Part shown: in pieces, positions 9,095-22,016 of the stretch
Layout: every line of letters begins with the position of its first letter
Numbering within the stretch: the first letter of the stretch is position 1
From: Variovorax paradoxus
GTDB lineage: Bacteria; Pseudomonadota; Gammaproteobacteria; Burkholderiales; Burkholderiaceae_C
DNA: 64,000 nucleotides
NCBI RefSeq assembly: GCF_018614915.1
Contig: NZ_JAGGNU010000025.1
Coordinates: 45,647 to 109,646 of the forward strand
Direction: 5' to 3'
Notes under the pieces: model-generated
Seen by the model: only the letters and a program-made list of their open reading frames with translations
What the model was told of the DNA's origin: nothing
Databases searched by the model: none
Position numbers and translations under genes: made by a program

Positions 9095-11416
9095 ATGGTC
9101 AAGCGTTCCGGGGTCGATGTGGTGGCGGCTGCTTCGCGCGGGCACGCATTGCCGTCGCCCGGACTCAAGGAAGCGCCGGTGCTCGAGCTCATGTGCTCGC
9201 ACTTCGTGCTCACGCTGGCGGCCAAGCAGGGCCCGCGTTTCAACGTGCGGCGCGACCTCAACGGCCTTCTTTCGCTCACCGGCCGGCACTTGGTCTGGCC
9301 CGCGCCGGTGCTGTTGCGCCTGCGCGAATTCCTCGGACGCCGCTGCGCGGGCAACGAGGTCTGGAAGGGCGTCGAGAATTTCGACGGCCGCACGCTGCTG
9401 GAGCGCCACGGCGTCTGGCGCGGCCCCTATGAAGAAGGCACGCTGTTCTTCTACCTCGACGAATACGCCAAGGACCAGCCGAAGGATCTGCTCTCCGTGC
9501 TCTCGGTCACGCGCGACTGGCTCACGCATGCGCTGCGCAAGCAGTCGACCCTGGTCGAGAAGAACATCGACGCGCTCGCCGGCCTGCTGCAGCTCAACAG
9601 GGCCGAGCGCGCGCTGCTGCTGTACGGCACGCTGGCACGCTACCAGCGCGACCTGCGCTCGCTCCTGGTCGAGTTCAAGGTCAACAACGCGCCCGAAGCC
9701 TACGCCGCGATCGCCGAGGTGGCCGGCGTCAGCGCGAGCGACGTGGGCGAGGCGCTGCGCGCGGGCTCCCGTCTCGAGCGCATCGGCCTGGTCGAGAACC
9801 TGATCTCCGAGCACAACATCACCGACCTGGCCGACCTGATGAAGGTCAGCGAGAAGCTGCCGCCGGTGCTGATGCGCGAATACCGCGACCACAACGAGCT
9901 GATGGCGGTGTTCACGCGGCCGTCCGCCAAGAGCGCGTTGTCGGTGCAGGACTTTGCCTTCGTCGAAGACGACGCCCAGATGCTGGTCACGCTGCTGTGC
10001 GCCGCGGTGGCGCGCAAGGAGCCGGGTGTCAACGTGCTGCTCTACGGCCCGCCCGGCACCGGCAAGACCGAGCTCGCCAAGGTGGTGGCGCAGGCCGCGG
10101 GGCTGGAGCTGTTCGAAGTCGAGTACGCGGACCGCGACGGCAACTCGCTGTCGGGCCGCGACCGCTACCGTTCGCTGCAGATCGCGCAGGTCTTCCTCAA
10201 GGGCAGCGCGCAGGCGGCGCTGCTGTTCGACGAGGTCGAGGACGTGTTCCCGCCGATCAGCACCGAGGTGGCCCAGTTCATGGCGCGCGCCGAGCAGGTG
10301 CCGGCTCCGGCCAGCGGCAGCGTCAGCGGCAAGGCCTGGGTCAACCAGATCCTCGAATCGAATGCCGTGCCGACGCTGTGGGTGACCAACCGCATCGAGC
10401 AGATCGACCCGGCCTTCAGGCGCCGCTTCGCCTACCACCTGGAGCTCAAGTCGCCGCCGCCCGGCGCGCGCGAGCAGTTGGTGCGCAAGACGCTCGAAGG
10501 CGTCTCGGTGTCCGAGGCCTTCAGCGCCAAGCTGGCCGGCCGCAAGGGGCTGACGCCCGCGCAGATTCGCACCGCGGTGCGCTTCGCCGGCCTGGCCATG
10601 ACCGATGGTGCATCGGTCGAAAGCCTGATCGAGCGCCAGCTGCGCAACGCCGATCTCGCCCTGGGCACGCAGGACGGGCTCGGCGCGCGCCGCAGCGTCA
10701 CCACCTACGACCTCGGCATGCTCAACGTCGAGACCCGCTTCGAGATCCCGCGCATCGTCGAGGCGCTCAAGGTGCGCGGCCATGGCACGCTGTGCTTCTA
10801 CGGCGCGCCGGGCACCGGCAAGACGGCGCTTGCCGAACACATCGCCAAGGCCATCGGCCGCCCGCTGATCATCAAGCAGGCGAGCGACCTGATGAGCAAG
10901 TACGTCGGCGAGACCGAGCAGAACATGGCAGCCATGTTCAAGGAAGCCGAGGCCGAGAAGGCGATCCTGCTGCTCGACGAGGCCGACAGCTTCCTGCAGG
11001 ATCGCCGCGGCGCGCAGCGCACCTACGAAGTCACCGAGGTCAACGAGATGCTGCAGGGCATGGAGCGCTTCGACGGCATTTTCGTCTGCACCACCAACCT
11101 GCTCGACCGGATCGACCAGGCCGCGCTGCGGCGCTTCACCTTCAAGATCAAGTTCATGCCGCTGACCGGCGAGCAGCGCGAGCGCATGTTCATCAACGAA
11201 GCGCTGGGCGGCGACGCATCGTCGATGACCGACGAGGTCCGCCGCCGCCTGGCGAAGCTGACGCAGCTTTGCCCGGGGGATTTCGCGGCCGTGAAACGCC
11301 AGACGGATATCCTCGCGGTCGAGTTTTCGGCCACCGAGTTTCTCGACCAGCTCGACGCCGAGCACCGGATCAAGCCCGAGGTGCGCGAATCGCGCGGCAT
11401 CGGCTTCGTCCAATAA
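9095..11416 (+). CDS. Double AAA+ ATPase, function unknown
   Basis: 773 aa, soluble. A ~270-residue N-terminal region of no recognised family precedes two AAA+ modules. Module 1 has Walker A GPPGTGKT at 318-325, Walker B ALLFDEVED and an arginine-finger region DPAFRRRF. Module 2 has Walker A GAPGTGKT at 570-577, Walker B AILLLDEAD and an IDQAALRRF arginine-finger region. Both modules keep their catalytic motifs, so both should be active. This two-ring layout resembles Cdc48/ClpB-type remodelling machines, but the N-terminus does not match known adaptor domains, so the substrate is unknown. It is followed by a 9-bp hairpin and the S41 protease gene, 56 bases away, which may be cotranscribed. 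Confidence 0.8.
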   Translation: MVKRSGVDVVAAASRGHALPSPGLKEAPVLELMCSHFVLTLAAKQGPRFNVRRDLNGLLSLTGRHLVWPAPVLLRLREFLGRRCAGNEVWKGVENFDGRTLLERHGVWRGPYEEGTLFFYLDEYAKDQPKDLLSVLSVTRDWLTHALRKQSTLVEKNIDALAGLLQLNRAERALLLYGTLARYQRDLRSLLVEFKVNNAPEAYAAIAEVAGVSASDVGEALRAGSRLERIGLVENLISEHNITDLADLMKVSEKLPPVLMREYRDHNELMAVFTRPSAKSALSVQDFAFVEDDAQMLVTLLCAAVARKEPGVNVLLYGPPGTGKTELAKVVAQAAGLELFEVEYADRDGNSLSGRDRYRSLQIAQVFLKGSAQAALLFDEVEDVFPPISTEVAQFMARAEQVPAPASGSVSGKAWVNQILESNAVPTLWVTNRIEQIDPAFRRRFAYHLELKSPPPGAREQLVRKTLEGVSVSEAFSAKLAGRKGLTPAQIRTAVRFAGLAMTDGASVESLIERQLRNADLALGTQDGLGARRSVTTYDLGMLNVETRFEIPRIVEALKVRGHGTLCFYGAPGTGKTALAEHIAKAIGRPLIIKQASDLMSKYVGETEQNMAAMFKEAEAEKAILLLDEADSFLQDRRGAQRTYEVTEVNEMLQGMERFDGIFVCTTNLLDRIDQAALRRFTFKIKFMPLTGEQRERMFINEALGGDASSMTDEVRRRLAKLTQLCPGDFAAVKRQTDILAVEFSATEFLDQLDAEHRIKPEVRESRGIGFVQ

Positions 11417-11435
11417 GACCCAGATCCATACAACA

Positions 11436-11457
11436 GCGCACCGGGGCACCGGTGCGC
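11436..11457 (+). other. Perfect hairpin between the AAA+ and S41 protease genes
   Basis: GCGCACCGG (11436-11444), loop GGCA, CCGGTGCGC (11449-11457). The 9-bp GC-rich stem ends three bases before the AGGGAG ribosome-binding site of the next gene. No U-tract follows, so it is not a classical terminator. It may stabilise the message or modulate translation. Confidence 0.45.
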
Positions 11458-11472
11458 GCGAGGGAGAACGTC

Positions 11473-13017
11473 ATGCAGTTTGTAGTGCGTAGAGGCGCAG
11501 CCCTGGCCTTGTTCGCGGTCCTTGCCGCGCTCGCGGCCTGCGGAGGCGGCGGGGGCGGCGGCGGCGGAGCCCCTCTGGCCGCCCTGTCAGCTCCGGTAGC
11601 GTCGGCCGACGAGCCGATCGTCGCGTCCTCCAGCGTCGCCGGCCAGTGTGCCGCCCCGCGCACCGGCATCGATCCCGACACCGGCGCTGCCTTCCCCGAC
11701 CAGCGCGGCACGCTCGCCACCGAGAAGAGCTGGGTGCGCGGATGGATCGACGAGACCTACCTCTGGTTCGACGAGGTGCCGGCCACGCTGGCCGCCAGCG
11801 ACTACGCCACGCCGACCGCCTACTTCAGCGTCCTCAAGACACCCAGGCTCACGGCGGCCGGCCGCGCCAAGGACCGCTTCCACTTCACGCAGGACACTGC
11901 CGCCTACCGTGCGTTGTCGCAGAACGGCGTCGACGTGGGCTACGGCGCCGAGCTGGCCTTTCTGAGCGCCTCTCCGCCACGCGACCTGCGCGTGGCCTAC
12001 ACCGAGCCGGGCTCGCCGGCGGCGCAGGCCGCGATCGTGCGCGGAACCCGCCTGGTCGAGATTGACGGCGTCGACGTGGCGAGCGGCACCGACACCGCCA
12101 CGCTCAATGCCGGCCTCGCGCCGGCGCGCGAAGGCGAGGCGCACAGCTTCAGGCTGCGTGCGCCCGACGGCAGCGAGCGCACGTTGACGCTGACCGCGGC
12201 GCGCATCAGCCGGCAGCCGGTGCAGAACGTGAGCACCATCGCCACGGCCAGCGGTCCGGTCGGCTACCTGCTCTTCAACGACCACCTCGCGACCGCCGAG
12301 GCGCCGCTGGTCGCGGCCGTGAATCAGCTCAAGAGCGCCGGCATCGCCGACCTGGTGATCGACATGCGCTACAACGGCGGCGGCCTGCTCGACATCGCCA
12401 GCGAGCTGGCCTCGATGGTCAGCTCGAGCGCGGCGACCACCGGCGCCGTCTTCGAGCGCCTGCAGTTCAACAGCAAGAACCCCTTCCGTCTCGCACCTGC
12501 GCAGGCGACCCTGCCCTTTCACGCGAGCTCGCGCGGCTTCTCGGTGCCGGCGGGCCAGGTGCTGCCGCGGCTCGGCCTCTCGCGCGTCACCGTGCTGGCC
12601 GGCCCCGACACCTGTTCCGCCAGCGAATCGGTGGTCAACGGCCTGCGCGGCATCGGCGTCACCGTGAACCTCATCGGCGGCAGCACCTGTGGCAAGCCCT
12701 ACGGCTTCTTCCCGCAGGACAACTGCGGCACCACCTACTTCGCGATCCAGTTCCAGGGCGTGAACCAGCAGGGCTTTGGCGACTACAGCGACGGCTTCGC
12801 GCCGACTTGCGTGGTGCCCGATGACTTCGGCCATGCGCTCGGCGATCCGGCGGAGGCGCGGCTCGGGGCCGCGCTGGCGCTGCGCAGCGGCGGCGCCTGT
12901 CCGGCTGCGGTCGCGCCGAACAAGGACGAGATGGCGCTGCGCAAATCGGAAGCGGCCGGCCAGCCCTACCTGGTGCGCGCGCCGGCGCGCGAAAGCCGGC
13001 TGCTGGCGCGGCCTTAA
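11473..13017 (+). CDS. S41-family (C-terminal processing) peptidase, lipoprotein
   Basis: 514 aa. The ATG at 11473 follows AGGGAG by six bases. A lipoprotein signal (RRGAALALFAVLAALAAC) places the lipidated Cys at residue 23, followed by a run of nine glycines that tethers the enzyme to the membrane. A PDZ-like domain (YTEPGSPAAQAAIVRGTRLVEIDGVDV) lies near residues 175-200. The S41 catalytic pair is visible as TCSASES with Ser382 and STCGKPYG with Lys408, the 26-residue spacing matching the Ser-Lys dyad of Tsp/CtpA proteases. It probably acts in periplasmic protein quality control or processing. The Lys-flanking Cys (CGK) is unusual and may pair with nearby cysteines. Confidence 0.85.
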   Translation: MQFVVRRGAALALFAVLAALAACGGGGGGGGGAPLAALSAPVASADEPIVASSSVAGQCAAPRTGIDPDTGAAFPDQRGTLATEKSWVRGWIDETYLWFDEVPATLAASDYATPTAYFSVLKTPRLTAAGRAKDRFHFTQDTAAYRALSQNGVDVGYGAELAFLSASPPRDLRVAYTEPGSPAAQAAIVRGTRLVEIDGVDVASGTDTATLNAGLAPAREGEAHSFRLRAPDGSERTLTLTAARISRQPVQNVSTIATASGPVGYLLFNDHLATAEAPLVAAVNQLKSAGIADLVIDMRYNGGGLLDIASELASMVSSSAATTGAVFERLQFNSKNPFRLAPAQATLPFHASSRGFSVPAGQVLPRLGLSRVTVLAGPDTCSASESVVNGLRGIGVTVNLIGGSTCGKPYGFFPQDNCGTTYFAIQFQGVNQQGFGDYSDGFAPTCVVPDDFGHALGDPAEARLGAALALRSGGACPAAVAPNKDEMALRKSEAAGQPYLVRAPARESRLLARP

Positions 13018-13021
13018 GAAC

Positions 13022-14902
<1,881 letters not shown>

Positions 14903-15164
14903 GGGATGGATGTAATTTCTAGGCGCCCCGACGGTCGGGGCTGCAGGCGGGAGACGATGGCGCGCACCTCCCCGTGCGCGCGATGGCGATTGTCCACGAA
15001 GCGAGCCCCGCAGCGAGCGGCTTTCCGGCTGGCATGGCGCTTGCGCACAACCGCGCTGTTCGCTGCCGCGCGTTCCTGTCTAGACAGCTTTTGGTGCATG
15101 AAACCGATTCCGTGCACTGGGAGCGGGCAAAACTGGGCTTGATCGAGGCACGGTTGCCGGGTTA
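14903..15164. other. Non-coding stretch between recQ and the hut transporter; two GC-rich hairpins
   Basis: No convincing ORF. Near 14924-14940 the sequence CCCCGACGGTCGGGG is self-complementary, and near 14959-14981 GCGCGCAC and GTGCGCGC pair around CTCCCC. Neither is followed by a T-tract. The right part should hold the promoters for the rightward transporter operon and the leftward recQ gene, but no clear -35/-10 pair was identified. Confidence 0.4.
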
Positions 15165-15180
15165 ACCTGTATATACAGGT
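15165..15180. promoter_or_regulatory. HutC-type operator (perfect 16-bp palindrome)
   Basis: ACCTGTATATACAGGT is a perfect palindrome with the TGTA...TACA core expected for GntR/HutC-family operators. It lies about 100 bases before the first gene of the transporter-hutC operon. A second near-copy precedes hutH. Together with hutC in the same locus this supports repression by HutC with urocanate as inducer, as known for HutC proteins. Confidence 0.75.
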
Positions 15181-15278
15181 GCATCGCAGCGAATGAAACT
15201 TGGCCCCCTGCCGGCAAACCGTCCTTCGCGGACGCTTGCAGCGAGCCGAATTCTTTTCAATGCAACAGGAGAACCTTG

Positions 15279-16244
15279 ATGGTCAAGACGGTCGGAAAAA
15301 TCGCCTCGCTGCTGGCGGCAGGCATGTGCGTCGCAGGCATCGCGGCGAGCGCCCATGCGCAGGAAACCAAGATCGCCCTCGGCATGTCCGGCTGGACCGG
15401 CTTTGCGCCGCTCTCGCTGGCCGACAAGGCCGGCATCTTCAAGAAGAACGGGCTGGACGTCGAGATCAAGATGATCCCGCAGAAGGACCGCCACCTGGCC
15501 CTGGCTTCGGGCGCCATCCAGTGCGCGGCCACCACGGTCGAGACCCACGTGGCCTGGAACGCCAACGGCGTGCCGATCGTGCAGATCTTCCAGATGGACA
15601 AGTCCTACGGCGCCGACGGCCTGGCCGTGCGCAACGACGTCAAGGGCTTCGCCGACCTGAAGGGCAAGGCCATCGGCGTCAGCGCGCCGGGCACGGCACC
15701 GTACTTCGGCCTGGCCTGGATGCTCAACAAGAACGGCATGAGCATGAAGGACGTGAAGCTGGTCTCGCTCGAGCCGCAGCCCGCCGCGCAGGCCTTCGTG
15801 GCCGGCCAGAACGACGCCGCGATGACCTACGAGCCCTACCTCTCCACCGTGCGCGCCAACCCGGCGGCCGGCAAGATCCTCGCCACCACGCTCGACTACC
15901 CGATGGTGATGGACACGGTGGGCTGCGCGCCGACCTGGCTCAAGGCCAACGCCAAGGCGGCGCAGGCGCTGACCAACTCGTACTTCGAAGCCATCGAGAT
16001 GATCAAGGCCGACCCGGCCAAGTCGAACGAGATCATGGGCGCGGCCGTCAAGCAGAGCGGCGAGCAGTTCGCCAAGTCCTCGGCTTACCTGCGCTGGTCG
16101 GACAAGGCAGCCAACCAGAAGTTCTTCGCCAGCGAGATCACACCTTTCATGAAGGACGCGCAAGCCATCCTGCTCGAGGCCGGCGTGATCCGCAAGGCGC
16201 CGGAAGATCTCTCGGTCACCTTCGACACCAGTTTCATCAAGTAA
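15279..16244 (+). CDS. ABC transporter substrate-binding protein (NrtA/SsuA/TauA-like)
   Basis: 321 aa, periplasmic. The start follows AGGAGAACC; an in-frame TTG one codon earlier is less likely. Signal peptide VKTVGKIASLLAAGMCVAGIAASAHA is cleaved before QETK. The mature part is an NMT1/SsuA-type binding protein (GMSGWTGFAPLSLADKAGIFKKNGLDV, FADLKGKAIGVSAPGTAPYF). This class imports nitrate, taurine, sulfonates, pyrimidine precursors and other small ligands. Being first in an operon with hutC behind a HutC-type palindrome, its ligand is probably histidine, urocanate or a related imidazole compound. That is inference from position. Confidence 0.85.
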   Translation: MVKTVGKIASLLAAGMCVAGIAASAHAQETKIALGMSGWTGFAPLSLADKAGIFKKNGLDVEIKMIPQKDRHLALASGAIQCAATTVETHVAWNANGVPIVQIFQMDKSYGADGLAVRNDVKGFADLKGKAIGVSAPGTAPYFGLAWMLNKNGMSMKDVKLVSLEPQPAAQAFVAGQNDAAMTYEPYLSTVRANPAAGKILATTLDYPMVMDTVGCAPTWLKANAKAAQALTNSYFEAIEMIKADPAKSNEIMGAAVKQSGEQFAKSSAYLRWSDKAANQKFFASEITPFMKDAQAILLEAGVIRKAPEDLSVTFDTSFIK

Positions 16245-16257
16245 TCAAGCAAGCACC

Positions 16258-17111
16258 ATGGACGCGACGCCTGTCATGAATCCTCCCACGCCGGCGGCTG
16301 CGGCAACGGCCGCGCCGGCGGCGCGCAGGCGCCGCGCCCTGGCGCCCCTGGAGCCGGTCAGCGCCAGCGCGCGCTGGTTGCTCGGCCTCGGCTTCTTCGT
16401 CTTCTTCGTGGCGGTCTGGGCCTTCTTCACGCTCGGCGGCTTCGTCTCGCCGACCTTCCTGGCCAGCCCGGTCACGATGCTCAAGGAGGGCATTTCGCTC
16501 TTCACCGAGTACAACTTCATCCACGACATCGGCATGACGGTGTGGCGCGTGTTCGGCGGCTTCGTGCTGGCCGCCATCGTCGCCGTGCCGCTGGGCATCG
16601 CGATGGGCACGTGGAAGAGCGTCGAGGCCTTCTTCGAGCCCTTCGTCTCCTTCTGCCGCTACCTGCCGGCCTCGGCCTTCATTCCCTTGCTGATCCTGTG
16701 GGCCGGCATCGGCGAGGCGCAGAAGCTGTTGGTCATCTTCATCGGCTCGGTGTTCCAGATCACGCTGATGGTGGCGGTCACCGTCGGCGGCGCGCGCCGC
16801 GACCTGGTCGAAGCGGCCTACACGCTGGGCGCCAACAGCCGCGGCATCGTCGCGCGGGTGTTGATTCCGGGCGCGGCGCCGGGCATCGCCGAAACATTGC
16901 GCCTGGTGCTGGGCTGGGCCTGGACCTACGTGATCGTGGCCGAACTGATCGGCTCGTCCTCGGGCATCGGCCACATGATCACCGACAGCCAGGCGCTCTT
17001 GAACACCGGGCAGATCATCTTCGGGATCATCGTCATCGGCGTGATCGGCCTTGTTTCCGACTTCGCCTTCAAGGCGTTGAACCGCAAGCTTTTCGCATGG
17101 AGCACGATCTG

Positions 17112-17112
<1 letters not shown>
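16258..17112 (+). CDS. ABC transporter permease (SsuC/TauC-like)
   Basis: 284 aa inner-membrane permease with about six helices. A proline/alanine-rich cytoplasmic N-terminus of ~40 residues precedes the first helix (WLLGLGFFVFFVAVWAFF). The EAA loop that contacts the ATPase reads EAAYTLGANSRGIVARVLIPGAAPGI. It belongs with the binding protein 13 bases upstream and the ATPase that overlaps its stop codon by one base (TGATG), which implies translational coupling. Predicted to import the same imidazole-type ligand as the operon's binding protein. Confidence 0.87.
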
Positions 17113-17891
<779 letters not shown>

Positions 17892-17892
17892 G

Positions 17893-18645
17893 ATGAACCC
17901 ACGCAAGGCCCAGCCGCCGCAGCCCGCACTCGCGCTGTACGAGCAGGTCAAGGCCTTCATCACGCACAAGATCCAGGACGGCTCCTGGCCGGCCGGCCAT
18001 CGGCTGCCGTCGGAGAGCGAACTGGTCGCGCAGTTCGGCGTCGCGCGCATGACGGTCAACCGCGCGCTGCGCGAGCTGGTGGAGCAGGGGCGCATCGTGC
18101 GCGTGGCCGGCGTCGGCAGCTTCGTGGCCGAGAACAAGCCGCAATCGACGCTCTTGCAGATCGCCAACATCGCGAGCGAGATCCGGGTGCGCGGCCACGA
18201 CTACCGCTGCGAGTTCCTGGTGGCCGAACGCATCGCGGCCTCGCCCGACGTCGCCGTGTGGCTGGACCTGCGGCCCGGCGAGTCGGTGTTCCATACCGTG
18301 TGCCTGCACCTGGAGAACGAGATTCCGGTGCAGCTCGAAGACCGCCACGTCAATCCGCATGCGGTCCCCACTTTTCTGGAGCAGGACTTCTCCGCCGTCT
18401 CGCCCAGCGAGTACCTGGTGCGCAACGTGCCTTTCGACCAGATCGAGCACGTCGTCGATGCGGTGCTGCCGACGGCCGAGCAGGCCGAGCGCCTCGCGAT
18501 GCCGGTGACCGACCCCTGCCTGCTGCTGACGCGCCGCACCTGGACGCGCAGCGTGCCGGTGACGATGGTGCGCTGCCTGCATCCGGCCTCGCGCTACCGG
18601 CTGGGCAGCCGCTTTCGCGCGGACGGCAACCCTTCATTCGGTTGA
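17893..18645 (+). CDS. hutC: Histidine utilisation repressor HutC (GntR family)
   Basis: 250 aa. An N-terminal GntR winged helix (LPSESELVAQFGVARMTVNRALRELVEQGRIVRV, about residues 37-70) is followed by a UTRA ligand domain (about 90-240). Position inside the hut locus and the UTRA domain identify it as HutC, which represses hut genes until urocanate binds. Two candidate operators are visible, a perfect palindrome at 15165-15180 and a near-copy at 18685-18694 that overlaps the hutH ribosome-binding site. Being in the first operon, it should autoregulate. Confidence 0.92.
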   Translation: MNPRKAQPPQPALALYEQVKAFITHKIQDGSWPAGHRLPSESELVAQFGVARMTVNRALRELVEQGRIVRVAGVGSFVAENKPQSTLLQIANIASEIRVRGHDYRCEFLVAERIAASPDVAVWLDLRPGESVFHTVCLHLENEIPVQLEDRHVNPHAVPTFLEQDFSAVSPSEYLVRNVPFDQIEHVVDAVLPTAEQAERLAMPVTDPCLLLTRRTWTRSVPVTMVRCLHPASRYRLGSRFRADGNPSFG

Positions 18646-18684
18646 CGAGCAAAGACCTTTTCTTCGCCCTCGCACCGCACCCCT

Positions 18685-18694
18685 TGTATAGACA
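18685..18694. promoter_or_regulatory. HutC-type operator overlapping the hutH ribosome-binding site
   Basis: TGTATAGACA differs at one base from the core TGTATATACA of the palindrome at 15165-15180. It ends nine bases before the hutH ATG and overlaps ACAGGA, the likely Shine-Dalgarno. Bound HutC would block transcription into hutH, separating control of the enzyme genes from the transporter operon. Confidence 0.6.
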
Positions 18695-18703
18695 GGATCC
18701 TGC

Positions 18704-20254
18704 ATGGACAACGCCACTCTCTCCCTCCCGCCGCTCGTGCTCACCCCTGGCAAAGTCAATCTAGCCACGCTGCGCCGCGTGCATGGCGGCGGCGTGCAGC
18801 TCGCGCTCGATCCCTCGGCGCGCAGCGGGCTCCTGGCATCCCAGGCCACGGTGCGCAAGATCGTCGAGGCCGGCGACACGGTCTACGGCATCAACACCGG
18901 CTTCGGCAAGCTCGCGCAGACCACCATCCCGCACGAGCGCCTGGCCGAACTGCAGCGCAACCTCGTGCTCTCGCACAGCGCCGGCACCGGCGAGCCGCTG
19001 CCGGACGGCGTGGTGCGCCTGGTGCTCGCCACCAAGGCCGTGAGCCTGGCGCGCGGCCACTCGGGCATTGCGCCGGAGATCGTCGATGCGCTGATCGCGC
19101 TCGGCAACGCCGGCCTCCTGCCGCGCATCCCGTCCAAGGGCTCGGTCGGCGCCTCGGGCGATCTCGCGCCGCTCGCGCACCTGGCCTGCGTGCTGATCGG
19201 CGAGGGCGAGGTCACGGCGCCGGACGGCGCGGTGATCGGCGGTGCGGAGGCGCTCTCGCGCATCGGGCTCAAGCCCTTCGTGCTCGGGCCCAAGGAGGGG
19301 CTGGCGCTGCTCAACGGCACGCAGGTGTCGACGGCGCTGGCGCTGGCCGGCCTGTTCGGCGCCGAGGACGTGTTCGCCGCCGGGCTCATGGCCGGTGCGC
19401 TCTCGCTCGAGGCGATCCAGGGTTCGATCAGGCCCTTCGATGCGCGCATCCATGCCGCGCGCGGCCAGCCAGGGCAGATGGCAGTGGCGGCCGCGGTGCG
19501 CGCGCTGCTCGAAGGCAGCGAGATCATTCCCTCGCATGCCGACTGCGGCCGCGTGCAGGACCCGTACTCGGTCCGCTGCGTGCCGCAGGTGATGGGCGCC
19601 TGCCTCGACAACCTCGCGCATGCGGCGCGCGTGCTGCGCACCGAAGCCAATGCCGCTTCGGACAACCCGCTGGTCTTCGACAACGGCGACGTGATCTCCG
19701 GCGGCAACTTCCACGCCGAGCCGGTGGCCTTCGCGGCCGACATCATCGCGCTGGCGGTCGCCGAGATCGGGGCCATCTCCGAGCGCCGCATGGCGCTGCT
19801 GCTCGACAGTGGCCTCTCGGGCCTGCCGCCCTTCCTGGTGCGCGACGGCGGCGTCAACTCCGGCTTCATGATCGCGCAGGTCACGGCCGCGGCGCTCGCG
19901 TCCGAGAACAAGTCGCTTGCCCATCCTGCCAGCGTGGACAGTCTGCCGACCTCGGCCAACCAGGAAGACCACGTGTCGATGGCCACCTTTGCGGGCCGGC
20001 GCCTGGCCGAGATGGTGGAGAACACCGCGGTGGTCGTCGGCATCGAAGCGATGGCTGCCGCGCAAGGCATCGAACTGAAACGCGGCCCGAAAAGCTCGCC
20101 GCTCATCGAAGCCGAATTCGCCGCCATCCGAGCGCGCGTCGCCTTCATCGACCAGGACCGCTTCCTCGCGCCGGACATCGAATCCATGCGCCAGTGGGCG
20201 CGCCAGGGCCGCTGGCCCGAAGCCCTGCAAGCCATCCTGCCCAGCCAGGCCTGA
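18704..20254 (+). CDS. hutH: Histidine ammonia-lyase
   Basis: 516 aa, cytoplasmic. First step of histidine degradation, L-histidine to trans-urocanate + ammonia. The self-forming MIO electrophile motif Ala150-Ser151-Gly152 is visible in [14 protein letters not shown], and the N-terminal [13 protein letters not shown] and the later [12 protein letters not shown] blocks match the family. Length is normal. It starts the enzyme part of the hut locus, with its own HutC-type operator, and hutU follows after 33 bases. Confidence 0.96.
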   Translation: MDNATLSLPPLVLTPGKVNLATLRRVHGGGVQLALDPSARSGLLASQATVRKIVEAGDTVYGINTGFGKLAQTTIPHERLAELQRNLVLSHSAGTGEPLPDGVVRLVLATKAVSLARGHSGIAPEIVDALIALGNAGLLPRIPSKGSVGASGDLAPLAHLACVLIGEGEVTAPDGAVIGGAEALSRIGLKPFVLGPKEGLALLNGTQVSTALALAGLFGAEDVFAAGLMAGALSLEAIQGSIRPFDARIHAARGQPGQMAVAAAVRALLEGSEIIPSHADCGRVQDPYSVRCVPQVMGACLDNLAHAARVLRTEANAASDNPLVFDNGDVISGGNFHAEPVAFAADIIALAVAEIGAISERRMALLLDSGLSGLPPFLVRDGGVNSGFMIAQVTAAALASENKSLAHPASVDSLPTSANQEDHVSMATFAGRRLAEMVENTAVVVGIEAMAAAQGIELKRGPKSSPLIEAEFAAIRARVAFIDQDRFLAPDIESMRQWARQGRWPEALQAILPSQA

Positions 20255-20287
20255 CACACCGTTCCGTCATCGAAAGGACACTTCGCC

Positions 20288-22012
<1,725 letters not shown>

Positions 22013-22016
22013 CGCG

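Noticed and set aside
9077..11449. 790-aa open frame on the minus strand opposite the AAA+ gene
   Set aside because: Same artefact. No motif or ribosome site, while the plus strand has two complete AAA+ modules.
11436..11457. Rho-independent terminator after the AAA+ gene
   Set aside because: The hairpin is strong but has no T-tract and sits directly before the next gene's ribosome site, so it was listed as a hairpin of unknown role.
15140..15165. Possible sigma-54 promoter (GGCACGGTTGC) before the hut transporter operon
   Set aside because: The GG and GC dinucleotides are 7 rather than 10 bases apart, so the -24/-12 spacing does not fit.
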